Shown: one piece after another, positions 16,980-24,640 of the stretch
How the letters are laid out: the number at the start of each line of letters is the position of its first letter
How positions within the stretch are numbered: the stretch's first letter is position 1
NCBI GenBank assembly: GCA_964544475.1
Contig: CAZJBS010000013.1
Location: 1 to 64,000 of the forward strand
DNA from: CAZJBS01 sp964544475
GTDB lineage: Bacteria > CLD3 > SB21
Direction of reading: 5' to 3'
DNA length: 64,000 nt
Program-made: the position numbers and the translations under genes
Notes under the pieces: generated by a model
What the model saw: only the letters and a program-made list of their open reading frames with translations
What the model was told of the DNA's origin: nothing
The model's database searches: none

Positions 16980-19441
16980 AAACCACCATAAGAAAAACCG
17001 ACATTCTTTTGCTGCTCGCCGGTGTCGCGGGCTTTGGATATTTCGCCGTCACGTATGACAGGCTATACCCTGACTCGGCCGCAGGAACGATGATCTCCAG
17101 AGCAGAGGCCATTCGGCTGGCGGACGGCCTTCTTCGATCAGCCGAAATGACCAGACCCGAAACATGGCCGGACATGCGCCGTGAGGAAGAAATCGAGCAG
17201 GACGAAACACTGATTCAGTATTTGCAGGAACGGTACGGCCTGGAATCCACCGTTCGAATGCTGCCCGATTTGGAGATCTTCACCTGGAAGGTCGCGTGGT
17301 ACGGAAAAGAAACGGGCAATATTCGAATTGGAGCGGGAAACAACGACGACAACGGAGAACCATCCGAGGGACGCACGTACGTCGAAGTTCATCTGGACGG
17401 ACAAGGTCATGTCGTACGGCTGCGTTCCGGACCGGACCACAAGAAGGACACCACGAGTCCTTCGGACGAGGGCCAATCGGTTGCGCTTCGGGCGGAATCC
17501 ATTTCGGTGGATTCGGCCAGGCGGATGGCGCTGGCCTTCGTTCGTTCATACACGGGACATGATATCGCCCGCTTCTCTGAGACCGACGTTCACAGCGCCC
17601 GTGACAACCGCGGCCAGATGTTCAATTTCACTTTCACATCGTCCCACAAAACGTACGATCTCGATCACACGCTGCACGTGGGCATCCAGAACGACCGGGT
17701 TCGATCCTTCGAATCGACCTGGAAAACGCCTCCCGACTTCGTACCTCACAAAGACCGCTGGCTTGGTGAATCCCAGAGCATTGTGTCGCTAATCATGATC
17801 ATTCTGTTCAGCGTCATCACCGTCGTCTATTTTCTGTTTCGGTTTCGATCGGGAGCTTTTGACTATCGCCTGGGCATCTTTTTCGGACTGGTGACCGCCA
17901 TGGCGTTTTCAGGCATGATGGCGATGATTATCTGGAATTCAAGCTGGCTGGGGCTGACGGTCGTCATCATTTTTGGCGGCGGTTGGTGGGCGTTATCATC
18001 CGGCGCCATTGTCGTCGTCAGCGCTTCCCTGGCCCGCGAAGTATGGCCGAAAAAATATCAGACCTTTGAAGCCATCCGTCGCGGCCGCGTCTTCAACCGA
18101 CCGTTCGGCATGGGCGTCCTGCGGGGCATCCTCTGGTCGTTTTTGGCGCTCGGTCTGATCAATGGTGTACTGCCATGGTTGCCGGGCACTTCCTTTGTCA
18201 TGGACAACCAGAGTCAGGCCAAATTCGGCCACCAGGGCGCCTGGTTCCTGATTTTTGCCGGCCTGTTCTCGGCATTGATTCACTTCCATGCCTATGTCCT
18301 CCTGTCGTTGTCCGCGCTGGGCAGGCAATGGAAAAGCCTCGCTGGGCTCGTCGTTCTTGGACTTCTTATCAACATGGTTTCCCTGCCTTTCATGGGCCCG
18401 GTCGCCCCATGGTCAAGCCGGTTAATCCTTGGTTTGGTCATCGCCGGTATCGCAGTTCTGATTTTCCTGAAATATGACTTTCTCACGGTTTTCACTTTTG
18501 GCGTCGTCACGTTCGTTCTCCAGGAAGGATTTGTCTTTATCGCGATGCATGACACGACTCAGATCACGGTGATCACGACTTTCCTGGTTTTGATCGCCGG
18601 CTTGGGTGTCGCCGGGCTGATCAGCCGCCAAAGCGGGGATGACGTGCTGGAATACGTCCCGGAGTACATCCGCGAACTCGAAAACAAAGAACGGATGAAA
18701 AGGGAATTCGAAATTGCACGACAGATCCAGACCACTTTCTTGTGCTGCAAAATTCCGAGCAGTCAGCGGTACGAATTGGCCACGATGTGCGATCCTGCCT
18801 ACGAAGTTGGCGGCGATTATTATGACTTCATCCGGTTTGGCGATGATGACAGAAGATTGGGCGTTATCATCGGGGACGTTTCCGGCAAGGGTGTTTCAGC
18901 GGCCTTCTACATGACACTGATCAAGGGGATCATGCAGACCCAGGCGACCATCACCACCCATTCCACACGCGAAACGCTGGTCCGTGCCAATGACCTGTTC
19001 TATGAACACGTGGAACGCGGCAAGTTTATCAGCATGATCTACGCCATTCTTGATTTCGAGAACGGAACGCTTCGTATGTCCAGGGCCGGCCACAACCCGG
19101 TCCTGGTGAAGCCATCGGCCAAGCAACAGGCCGAACCGTTATTGCCCAATGGGATCGCCATCGGCCTCACACACGGCAAAGGCTTTGCCGATGCGCTTCA
19201 GGAAGTGGAGATCTCCTTCCGGCCCGGCGATGTGTTCGTGTTCTACACTGACGGTTTTTCGGAGGCGATGAATCACCGCGGTGAGGAATTCGGCGAGGAA
19301 CGCCTGTATGACGTTATTCAGAAATACGCCCATGAAGCGCCACAACATATTGTCGACCATGTTCGCAGTGAAGTCGCCCGCTTTGTGGGTCAAACGCCTC
19401 AGCATGACGACATGACCATGATTGCCGTCAAAGTGACATGA
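16976..19441 (+). CDS. Membrane-anchored PP2C/SpoIIE-type serine phosphatase
   Basis: About 821 residues starting at a GTG that overlaps the previous stop; GGAG lies 8 bases upstream. An N-terminal helix (residues 9-25) and a periplasmic region of about 230 residues are followed by several membrane helices (about 270-555) and a C-terminal SpoIIE phosphatase domain (about 575-821). Metal-binding acidic motifs are intact: GGDYYDF near 612, GDVSGKG near 633, YTDGFSEA near 757 and the final HDDMT. The helix just before the domain (REFEIARQIQTTFL) is the usual RsbU-type linker. Such proteins dephosphorylate anti-sigma-factor antagonists, but no STAS or anti-sigma gene is present here. The coupled membrane glycosyltransferase suggests an envelope context. 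Confidence 0.9.
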   Translation: MKTTIRKTDILLLLAGVAGFGYFAVTYDRLYPDSAAGTMISRAEAIRLADGLLRSAEMTRPETWPDMRREEEIEQDETLIQYLQERYGLESTVRMLPDLEIFTWKVAWYGKETGNIRIGAGNNDDNGEPSEGRTYVEVHLDGQGHVVRLRSGPDHKKDTTSPSDEGQSVALRAESISVDSARRMALAFVRSYTGHDIARFSETDVHSARDNRGQMFNFTFTSSHKTYDLDHTLHVGIQNDRVRSFESTWKTPPDFVPHKDRWLGESQSIVSLIMIILFSVITVVYFLFRFRSGAFDYRLGIFFGLVTAMAFSGMMAMIIWNSSWLGLTVVIIFGGGWWALSSGAIVVVSASLAREVWPKKYQTFEAIRRGRVFNRPFGMGVLRGILWSFLALGLINGVLPWLPGTSFVMDNQSQAKFGHQGAWFLIFAGLFSALIHFHAYVLLSLSALGRQWKSLAGLVVLGLLINMVSLPFMGPVAPWSSRLILGLVIAGIAVLIFLKYDFLTVFTFGVVTFVLQEGFVFIAMHDTTQITVITTFLVLIAGLGVAGLISRQSGDDVLEYVPEYIRELENKERMKREFEIARQIQTTFLCCKIPSSQRYELATMCDPAYEVGGDYYDFIRFGDDDRRLGVIIGDVSGKGVSAAFYMTLIKGIMQTQATITTHSTRETLVRANDLFYEHVERGKFISMIYAILDFENGTLRMSRAGHNPVLVKPSAKQQAEPLLPNGIAIGLTHGKGFADALQEVEISFRPGDVFVFYTDGFSEAMNHRGEEFGEERLYDVIQKYAHEAPQHIVDHVRSEVARFVGQTPQHDDMTMIAVKVT

Positions 19442-19532
19442 TTTTCGAAACTTCGAATGTATCTTTATATGCCCCCGGTCGCGCCGACCGAAATGACTAC
19501 GACGTCCCCAACCTGTGTAATCGATCCCCCGG

Positions 19533-21254
19533 ATGAATCTGTTTCGTGACTTGAGCGGTATGTTTTCGTTCCTCCGCCAGGCCTCACCCGGGGCCCGACT
19601 TCCCTTAGCCTCCTTAATACTGACCTCGGCTGGTTTTTCCGTATTTTCGGCGCTCAGTATTTCCCTGCTTCTGCCCTTTGTGAATCTTCTTTTCATGGAA
19701 TCGTCACCTGTGGTTACGGCATGGCCTGTTTTGCGTGAAGAGCGTCTCGCGTCGTTGATCGTGGTTTGTTTACTGACCTGGCTCTTTTTTTTCATAAAAA
19801 ATATTTTGTTCGCCGTTTCCGGGCGGCTTCGATCGCGTTTCAAAACGAACGTTGCGTCTGAGATCCGAATGCGACTCATGGACAGCCTCGCACAGCGTTC
19901 GTTTGAAGAATTGAGAACCACCCGATCCGGTCCCATGATGGAACGGCTCTTCGATGGGTCGGGACAACTGGCCGAAAAAAGTGCGGCGATCGTGACTGGT
20001 GTGGCTCGTGATGGCGTTCTGGTTTTGGCTTATCTCTCAATACTTTTCTGGTTGAACCCTCTTCTTATGGCGCTCAGCCTCATGTTGGCCCCGCTGGTCA
20101 GTCTGGCCGGTCACCGGATGGCACGCCGTCTCCGAAGCATGTCCGAACGTCGTATTGTAGCCGTATCTGACTTCTTGTACCATGTCCAGCAGCGGCTGTC
20201 CGCGATGAAACTCATCCGTTTACTTCATGGCGAGGCCTTTGAGCGCAGCCGTTTTGAGCGCACAAACTCCGAATTAGCCGATGTCGAACGGCGTCGCGAG
20301 ACGTTTGAAGCGATCGCGATGGCGTTCACCGAAATGGCCGGTGTTTCCGCGGGGCTCCTGCTTCTGTACATCCTTGGGCAACAGACACTGTCTGGAACGT
20401 TCGTCCACGGCCCGGGAGGGTTGGTGCTGTTTGTCGCGGCAGTTTTTTCGTTGATCGATCCCATGCGACATCTCCTTCAGGCGCGGCCCGTGCTGGCAGA
20501 ATGCCTGCTTAACGCCGAAAGACTGGCCGCGGCATGCACGGTCACAACGACGGTTGTGCCCAACGTCCGTCATACGTCGTTCGCGGGAGAAATCGTCTGG
20601 AAGTCCGTTGGATTTGGCTTCAAGGATTCCGGACACGCCATCCTGCGTGATGTCAACGCCGTTCTTCGCAAGGGTGAATGGATCGGTCTGTCGGGACCCA
20701 GCGGCATCGGAAAGACCACTCTCGTCGATCTGACGCTTGGTCTCTATCCGCCACAGTCCGGATTGGTCACCCTGGACGGCATTCCGGTACACGCGATTGA
20801 TCCTCAGGATCGCAGCCGGCTGTTTGGTATCCTAACCCAGGACGCTTACATTTTTCCGGATACAATCCGTCACAACGTCGTCTATAACCTTCCCGCGGTT
20901 GCCGAAGACCGCATCATGAGAATGTTGGAAATGGTACAACTCGGAGAATGGATACAGCGCAAGGCTCATGGACTTGACGAAAAACTCGGTGAACATGGTC
21001 TCGGCATGTCCGGAGGAGAAAAGCAACGTCTGGCTATGGCGCGTATGCTCCTGCGTGAGCCGGAATTGCTTATTCTGGATGAAGCCACATCTGCGCTTGA
21101 CGCAGCTACCGAACATGCCATCTTGGAAATGATAAAGACTCATTTCGGAGATCGGACTGTTATTCTCGTTTCCCACCGGACGTCTGTACTCGCTTTCGCA
21201 CGTCGCCGGCTGGCCATTGCGTCGGGCAATCTGGTCGAACGACAACCGGCGTGA
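19533..21254 (+). CDS. ABC exporter, fused permease and ATPase (MsbA/lipid or peptide type)
   Basis: 573 residues: a six-helix type IV permease domain (about 1-330) and a C-terminal nucleotide-binding domain. Walker A is GPSGIGKTT near residue 388, the signature loop is MSGGEKQRLAMARMLL near 492, and Walker B plus D-loop is LLILDEATSALD near 512. The H-loop is in ILVSHRTS. The order matches homodimeric exporters such as MsbA and glycan flippases. Substrate is not determinable. It stands 91 bp after the phosphatase gene in the same direction and may be cotranscribed with it. Confidence 0.92.
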   Translation: MNLFRDLSGMFSFLRQASPGARLPLASLILTSAGFSVFSALSISLLLPFVNLLFMESSPVVTAWPVLREERLASLIVVCLLTWLFFFIKNILFAVSGRLRSRFKTNVASEIRMRLMDSLAQRSFEELRTTRSGPMMERLFDGSGQLAEKSAAIVTGVARDGVLVLAYLSILFWLNPLLMALSLMLAPLVSLAGHRMARRLRSMSERRIVAVSDFLYHVQQRLSAMKLIRLLHGEAFERSRFERTNSELADVERRRETFEAIAMAFTEMAGVSAGLLLLYILGQQTLSGTFVHGPGGLVLFVAAVFSLIDPMRHLLQARPVLAECLLNAERLAAACTVTTTVVPNVRHTSFAGEIVWKSVGFGFKDSGHAILRDVNAVLRKGEWIGLSGPSGIGKTTLVDLTLGLYPPQSGLVTLDGIPVHAIDPQDRSRLFGILTQDAYIFPDTIRHNVVYNLPAVAEDRIMRMLEMVQLGEWIQRKAHGLDEKLGEHGLGMSGGEKQRLAMARMLLREPELLILDEATSALDAATEHAILEMIKTHFGDRTVILVSHRTSVLAFARRRLAIASGNLVERQPA

Positions 21255-21316
21255 GTTCACTCTTGTAGAACTACGCAATCTGTCTTATTTTAGATCAACC
21301 ACGGGAGAAAATTAGT

Positions 21317-21592
21317 ATGGCAAGAACAGTGCATTGTATCAAACTCGGACAGGAATTACCGGGGCTGGACCGGCCACCCATACCGGGTGACCTTGGCAAA
21401 AGAATATTTGAAGGCGTCTCCAAACAGGCTTGGAAGATGTTTGAAGATCACTTCAAAATGATCATGAACGAGTACCGTTTGAACCTGATGGATCCAAGAA
21501 CCGATGATATCTTCAAACAGCAAGTGATCGATTTTCTTTTTTCTGGAAAGGACCCTCGAAAACCCGAGAATTATGTGTCCCCGACTTCCTGA
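21317..21592 (+). CDS. yggX: YggX-like Fe(II)-trafficking / oxidative damage protection protein
   Basis: 91-residue cytoplasmic protein of the YggX family, which in enterobacteria protects Fe-S clusters from oxidation. Family features are the N-terminal MARTVHCIKLGQELPGLD, the conserved PIPGDLGKRIFEGVSKQAW and the tail MNEYRLNLMDP plus VIDFLFSGKDP. A GGGAGA ribosome-binding site precedes the ATG. The 3' end overlaps the convergent small membrane-protein gene by 22 bp. Confidence 0.9.
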   Translation: MARTVHCIKLGQELPGLDRPPIPGDLGKRIFEGVSKQAWKMFEDHFKMIMNEYRLNLMDPRTDDIFKQQVIDFLFSGKDPRKPENYVSPTS

Positions 21593-21855
21593 TTGACGTC
21601 TCCGTTGTTCCCGTTGCGATGTTCTTCGATCCCGCGAAACATCAGGACCGTACCGCCGATCGCCGACAGCATGGAGATCCAAAAAATCACAATCGACCAG
21701 GTCCGATAGTCACTGATCTTGTCGAACGCCGAGAGAATCCCTGCAAAAACGGCCACGAAGCCGATAAAGAATTTTTTTGAGAATTTCATGTTTTCTTTCA
21801 AAGTCTGGTACAAGATAGCGCTTTTGAGCCTATTTTCCAATGGGGTTTTGGCCAT
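21571..21855 (-). CDS. Small two-helix membrane protein, unrecognised
   Basis: 94 residues (or 72 from the ATG at 21789). Two hydrophobic helices, FFIGFVAVFAGILSAF and IVIFWISMLSAIGGTVLMF, are separated by a short charged loop; the C-terminus is hydrophilic and Asn-rich. No family is recognised. Neither start has a strong ribosome-binding site. It overlaps the yggX 3' end in the opposite orientation. Clear membrane topology favours a real gene. Confidence 0.5.
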   Translation of the reverse strand: MAKTPLENRLKSAILYQTLKENMKFSKKFFIGFVAVFAGILSAFDKISDYRTWSIVIFWISMLSAIGGTVLMFRGIEEHRNGNNGDVNQEVGDT

Positions 21856-21937
21856 CCGATCGAATCGTATCCGGCATTAACGACAAGCATGAATGGTTTT
21901 GTCTTCTATGATCATCATCTAAACCTGGAGCAGGGTT

Positions 21938-22690
21938 ATGAATGCAGAGTGGATTCTGGTTCTGGTCATCGGAACCCATTGGTTCCTGTCATTGTTTGCG
22001 CAGACTTTTTTTCATCATCGTTACGCGGCGCATCGCATGTTCACCATGAATCCCTTCTGGGAGCGGGTTTCTTATCTTCTCGTGTTTTTCGCCCAGGGAT
22101 CGTCCTTTCTGAATCCACGGGCTTACGCGATCATGCATCGTTTGCACCATGCGCACAGCGACACCGAAAAAGACCCACATTCACCGATGTTCCACAAAAC
22201 CCTGCCGGCCATGATGTTCAGGACCCTCCAGACATATCGCGGCCTGCTTCAGCGGCGCATCGTTCGGGACAAAGATCTTGTGGGGTGGGCGCCCGAGTGG
22301 AAGTTTCTGGACAACTTTGGTGATTTTTGGCTTGTTCGGGTGACGTGGGGCGTTCTCTATGTTGGTCTCTATGCATGGTTCGCCACGGAATGGTGGATGT
22401 TCCTGTTTTTGCCCCTTCATTTTCTCATGGGTCCGATCCATGGCGCCATTGTAAATTGGTGCGGCCATAAGTACGGATACACCAATTATGATCTGGATGA
22501 CCATTCGCGAAACACCCTCGTGTGGGATTTTCTCATGCTTGGCGAACTCTTCCAGAACAATCATCACAAATGGCCCAACAAAATCAATTTCGCCTGCCGT
22601 TGGTTTGAGATGGATCCGACGTATCCGCTGTTGAAAATCCTGCACTGGGTCAGGATCATCCGGCTCAGGCCATCTCACCTGATGGAGTAA
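21938..22690 (+). CDS. Membrane fatty acid (acyl-CoA/acyl-lipid) desaturase
   Basis: 250-residue di-iron membrane desaturase. The three histidine boxes are present: HHRYAAH (box 1, about residues 26-32), HRLHHAH (box 2, 67-73) and NNHHK near 207-211, with an additional WCGHKYGY. Hydrophobic pairs lie between the boxes as expected for a four-helix membrane protein. It introduces a double bond into a fatty acyl chain using O2, implying at least occasional exposure to oxygen. GGAG upstream supports the ATG. It is shorter than delta-9 desaturases such as DesC because the N-terminal extension is minimal. Confidence 0.9.
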   Translation: MNAEWILVLVIGTHWFLSLFAQTFFHHRYAAHRMFTMNPFWERVSYLLVFFAQGSSFLNPRAYAIMHRLHHAHSDTEKDPHSPMFHKTLPAMMFRTLQTYRGLLQRRIVRDKDLVGWAPEWKFLDNFGDFWLVRVTWGVLYVGLYAWFATEWWMFLFLPLHFLMGPIHGAIVNWCGHKYGYTNYDLDDHSRNTLVWDFLMLGELFQNNHHKWPNKINFACRWFEMDPTYPLLKILHWVRIIRLRPSHLME

Positions 22691-22772
22691 TGGATGCACC
22701 GCAGACCCGATTGTGGCGAAACGACCCTGAATTTGCTTTTCCAACTTCTTCCATGGGAAGGGATGCCAACGG

Positions 22773-23288
22773 ATGCCAGACCGGATAATACAACCTTCTG
22801 ACGCCTTGATTCGTCGATTCTTCAAGACGAGGCTCGTGGATCCGCTGAAAACCCTGCTTCGGCAGGGGTTGAGCCCGGAGAAGTTATCGCTCAGCGTGGC
22901 CCTGGGCCTTGCGCTCGGGATATTCCCCATGTTGGGAACCACGACAGTCCTTTGCTTTCTTGCCGCTTGGACTTTCCGACTCAATCAGCCCGCGATTCAA
23001 CTCATCAATTACTTTGCGTATGCGCTTCAGCTTGCGTTGTTTCTTCCGTTCTTCAAAGCTGGGGCGTGGCTGTTTCACATGGAGCCCATCGATGTGTCGG
23101 TTTCCGAAATCCACGATCTGCTGGCCACCGATCCGCAGGGAACCATCGCGAGATTGTGGATGGCCAATGTTCACGCCGTGGTCGTGTGGATGCTCGTCAG
23201 TCCGGTTCTCGCGGCAGTCACCTATGCCACTGTGAGGCCCTTGTTTCGTCGTATCGCGCGGGCTTTTCATTCGCATGCTAAGACCTGA
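22773..23288 (+). CDS. DUF2062 membrane protein
   Basis: 171 residues with the DUF2062 pattern: a charged N-terminus ending LSPEKLSLSVALGLALGIFPMLGTTT, then membrane helices (LCFLAAWTF, NYFAYALQLALFLPFF, and a C-terminal VWMLVSPVLAAVTYA). The family is unassigned but is often encoded beside glycosyltransferases or lipid genes, as here with the desaturase upstream and a GT2 gene downstream of the tRNA. Confidence 0.85.
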   Translation: MPDRIIQPSDALIRRFFKTRLVDPLKTLLRQGLSPEKLSLSVALGLALGIFPMLGTTTVLCFLAAWTFRLNQPAIQLINYFAYALQLALFLPFFKAGAWLFHMEPIDVSVSEIHDLLATDPQGTIARLWMANVHAVVVWMLVSPVLAAVTYATVRPLFRRIARAFHSHAKT

Positions 23289-23306
23289 CCAGTCGGTACA
23301 ATTTTA

Positions 23307-23335
23307 TTGAATTTTCGGATTCGGTCGCATATATT
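23307..23335 (+). promoter_or_regulatory. Sigma-70-like promoter of the tRNA-Arg gene
   Basis: TTGAAT (23307-23312), a 17-base spacer and TATATT (23330-23335). Transcription would begin near 23342, about 18 bases before the mature tRNA 5' end. Confidence 0.7.
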
Positions 23336-23359
23336 CCCGCACTGTTTGAAATACGACAT

Positions 23360-23433
23360 GCACCCGTAGCTCAATTGGATAGAGCATCTGACTACGGATC
23401 AGAAGGTTTGGGGTTCGAATCCCTACGGGTGTA
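23360..23433 (+). tRNA. tRNA-Arg (anticodon ACG)
   Basis: 74-nt cloverleaf: acceptor GCACCCG/CGGGTGT (one G-T pair at the end), D stem GCTC/GAGC, anticodon stem TCTGA/TCAGA with loop CTACGGA giving anticodon ACG, and T arm TGGGG-TTCGAAT-CCCTA. The CCA end is encoded at 23434-23436. The wobble A34 would normally be edited to inosine by TadA. Confidence 0.97.
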
Positions 23434-23442
23434 CCAGATAAG

Positions 23443-23477
23443 AAGGCGTTCGTTGGTTCGGGCGCCTTTGTTTCTTT
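23443..23477 (+). terminator. Probable terminator of the tRNA gene
   Basis: AAGGCG (23443-23448) pairs with CGCCTT (23463-23468) and is followed by a T-rich stretch (TTTGTTTCTTT) just downstream of the encoded CCA. Confidence 0.5.
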
Positions 23478-23497
23478 GAGTGTCACGAATTTGGGCC

Positions 23498-24175
23498 ATG
23501 AAAGTCCTCATTATTATACCCGCCTACAATGCGTCCCGATCCATTGCGGACATCATCAGAAAAACATTGACGGCCATGCAGGCCTTCGGCTATGCGTATC
23601 AAGTAATGGTTGTGGATGACGGGTCGAAGGACGATACCGGGACACGGGCGGCAGGCTTCGGCATCCGGACGGTTCGGCATGTCAGGAATCTGGGAAAGGG
23701 CGCGGCTCTCAAGACCGGTTTTGCAGCGGCCTTGCTGGAAGCCTATGATTGGATCGTGACACTCGATGCAGACCTGCAGCACAATCCTGAACACATTGGA
23801 CCCATGCTTGACATGGCGGTGAAAGGGCATTTCGACATCGTCATAGGGTCCCGCCGGTTTGAGCCGGCCCGGATGTCGCTTGCAAGACGATTTTCAAACA
23901 CCACGACGACGTGGCTGATTTCAAAACGAATCGGACAGCGCATCGAAGACAGCCAGTCCGGTTTCCGGGTCATTCGCACGGCGATTCTGGCCGGCGTGAC
24001 GCTCACCACCAACCGCTATGAAACCGAATCAGAGTTATTGATGCAGACGGGAAGACATGCGCGCATCGGAGCCTTCCCCATCGACACGATATATGGAGAT
24101 GAAACCAGCCACATCCGTCATTGGCTGGATACCTGGCGTTTCGTGCGAATGTACTGTCGTTTCCTCCGCAAATAA
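23498..24175 (+). CDS. Family 2 glycosyltransferase (polyprenyl-phosphate sugar transferase-like)
   Basis: 225-residue GT-A enzyme of the DPM1-like group, transferring a sugar from an NDP donor, typically to polyprenyl phosphate. Motifs: IIPAYNASRSI at the N-terminus, VVDDGSKDDT, NLGKGAALKTGF, and the metal-binding TLDADLQHNPE. The acceptor-side DSQSGFRV motif and ETESELLM follow. There is no C-terminal membrane helix, so it is a soluble or peripheral form. The ATG at 23498 is chosen because the family N-terminus begins MKVLIIIPAYN; six extra residues are possible. It could supply the lipid-linked sugar used by GT-C enzymes such as the one at 15564. Confidence 0.92.
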   Translation: MKVLIIIPAYNASRSIADIIRKTLTAMQAFGYAYQVMVVDDGSKDDTGTRAAGFGIRTVRHVRNLGKGAALKTGFAAALLEAYDWIVTLDADLQHNPEHIGPMLDMAVKGHFDIVIGSRRFEPARMSLARRFSNTTTTWLISKRIGQRIEDSQSGFRVIRTAILAGVTLTTNRYETESELLMQTGRHARIGAFPIDTIYGDETSHIRHWLDTWRFVRMYCRFLRK

Positions 24176-24190
24176 CCCAGCTCATCGCAC

Positions 24191-24222
24191 AAAAAAAGCC
24201 GTTCCAACCGGAACGGCTTTTT
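24191..24222. terminator. Bidirectional intrinsic terminator
   Basis: Perfect 8-bp stem GCCGTTCC (24198-24205) / GGAACGGC (24210-24217) with loop AACC, flanked by seven A on the left and five T on the right. It can stop transcription from both the GT2 gene (plus) and the small membrane-protein gene (minus). Confidence 0.9.
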
Positions 24223-24238
24223 CCTGATGTCAACATAA

Positions 24239-24607
24239 CTACCCGTGACGAGCTTTCAACCCATGCGACATGTGCTGAAATGGCACGGTATGGCGGCGAT
24301 AATACTCTCCCAGGCATTCCGCAAATCCGGTACCCATGACGATGGCGAACATGAGAATGGCCACGTTCATGACGAGCGCATCCTCGAAAACCGGCCAGAA
24401 AGTCTCAAACTGGCTCACCGCAACCACGCCAATTACCAGAAAGGTTGTCGGGACCGTCCACCGCCACACTCTGTAGCATTGCCTCAAATGTGGATTGTCC
24501 GACAACAACGCGCGATTGTTGAAACCCTCCCGCCTTTCCATAAGTTTCGGCCAAAGAAGAAACAAGGCGACCGATTCAACCGCAAGAAACACAACGAAAT
24601 CTGTCAT
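24239..24607 (-). CDS. Small three-helix membrane protein, unrecognised
   Basis: 122 residues with helices near residues 3-20, 50-72 and 77-98 and a basic, His-containing tail (YYRRHTVPFQHMSHGLKARHG). AGGAGA precedes the ATG. It begins 34 bp after the stop of the giant surface-protein gene and ends at the bidirectional terminator, so it may be the last gene of that transcript. I know no function. Confidence 0.65.
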   Translation of the reverse strand: MTDFVVFLAVESVALFLLWPKLMERREGFNNRALLSDNPHLRQCYRVWRWTVPTTFLVIGVVAVSQFETFWPVFEDALVMNVAILMFAIVMGTGFAECLGEYYRRHTVPFQHMSHGLKARHG

Positions 24608-24640
24608 GGCTTTCTCCTGTGTTTGATCGTGTTTTTTTGA

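Noticed and set aside
23304..23486. 60-codon minus-strand frame covering the tRNA
   Set aside because: It overlaps a well-folded tRNA gene, and its translation is a typical artefact of reading across tRNA sequence.
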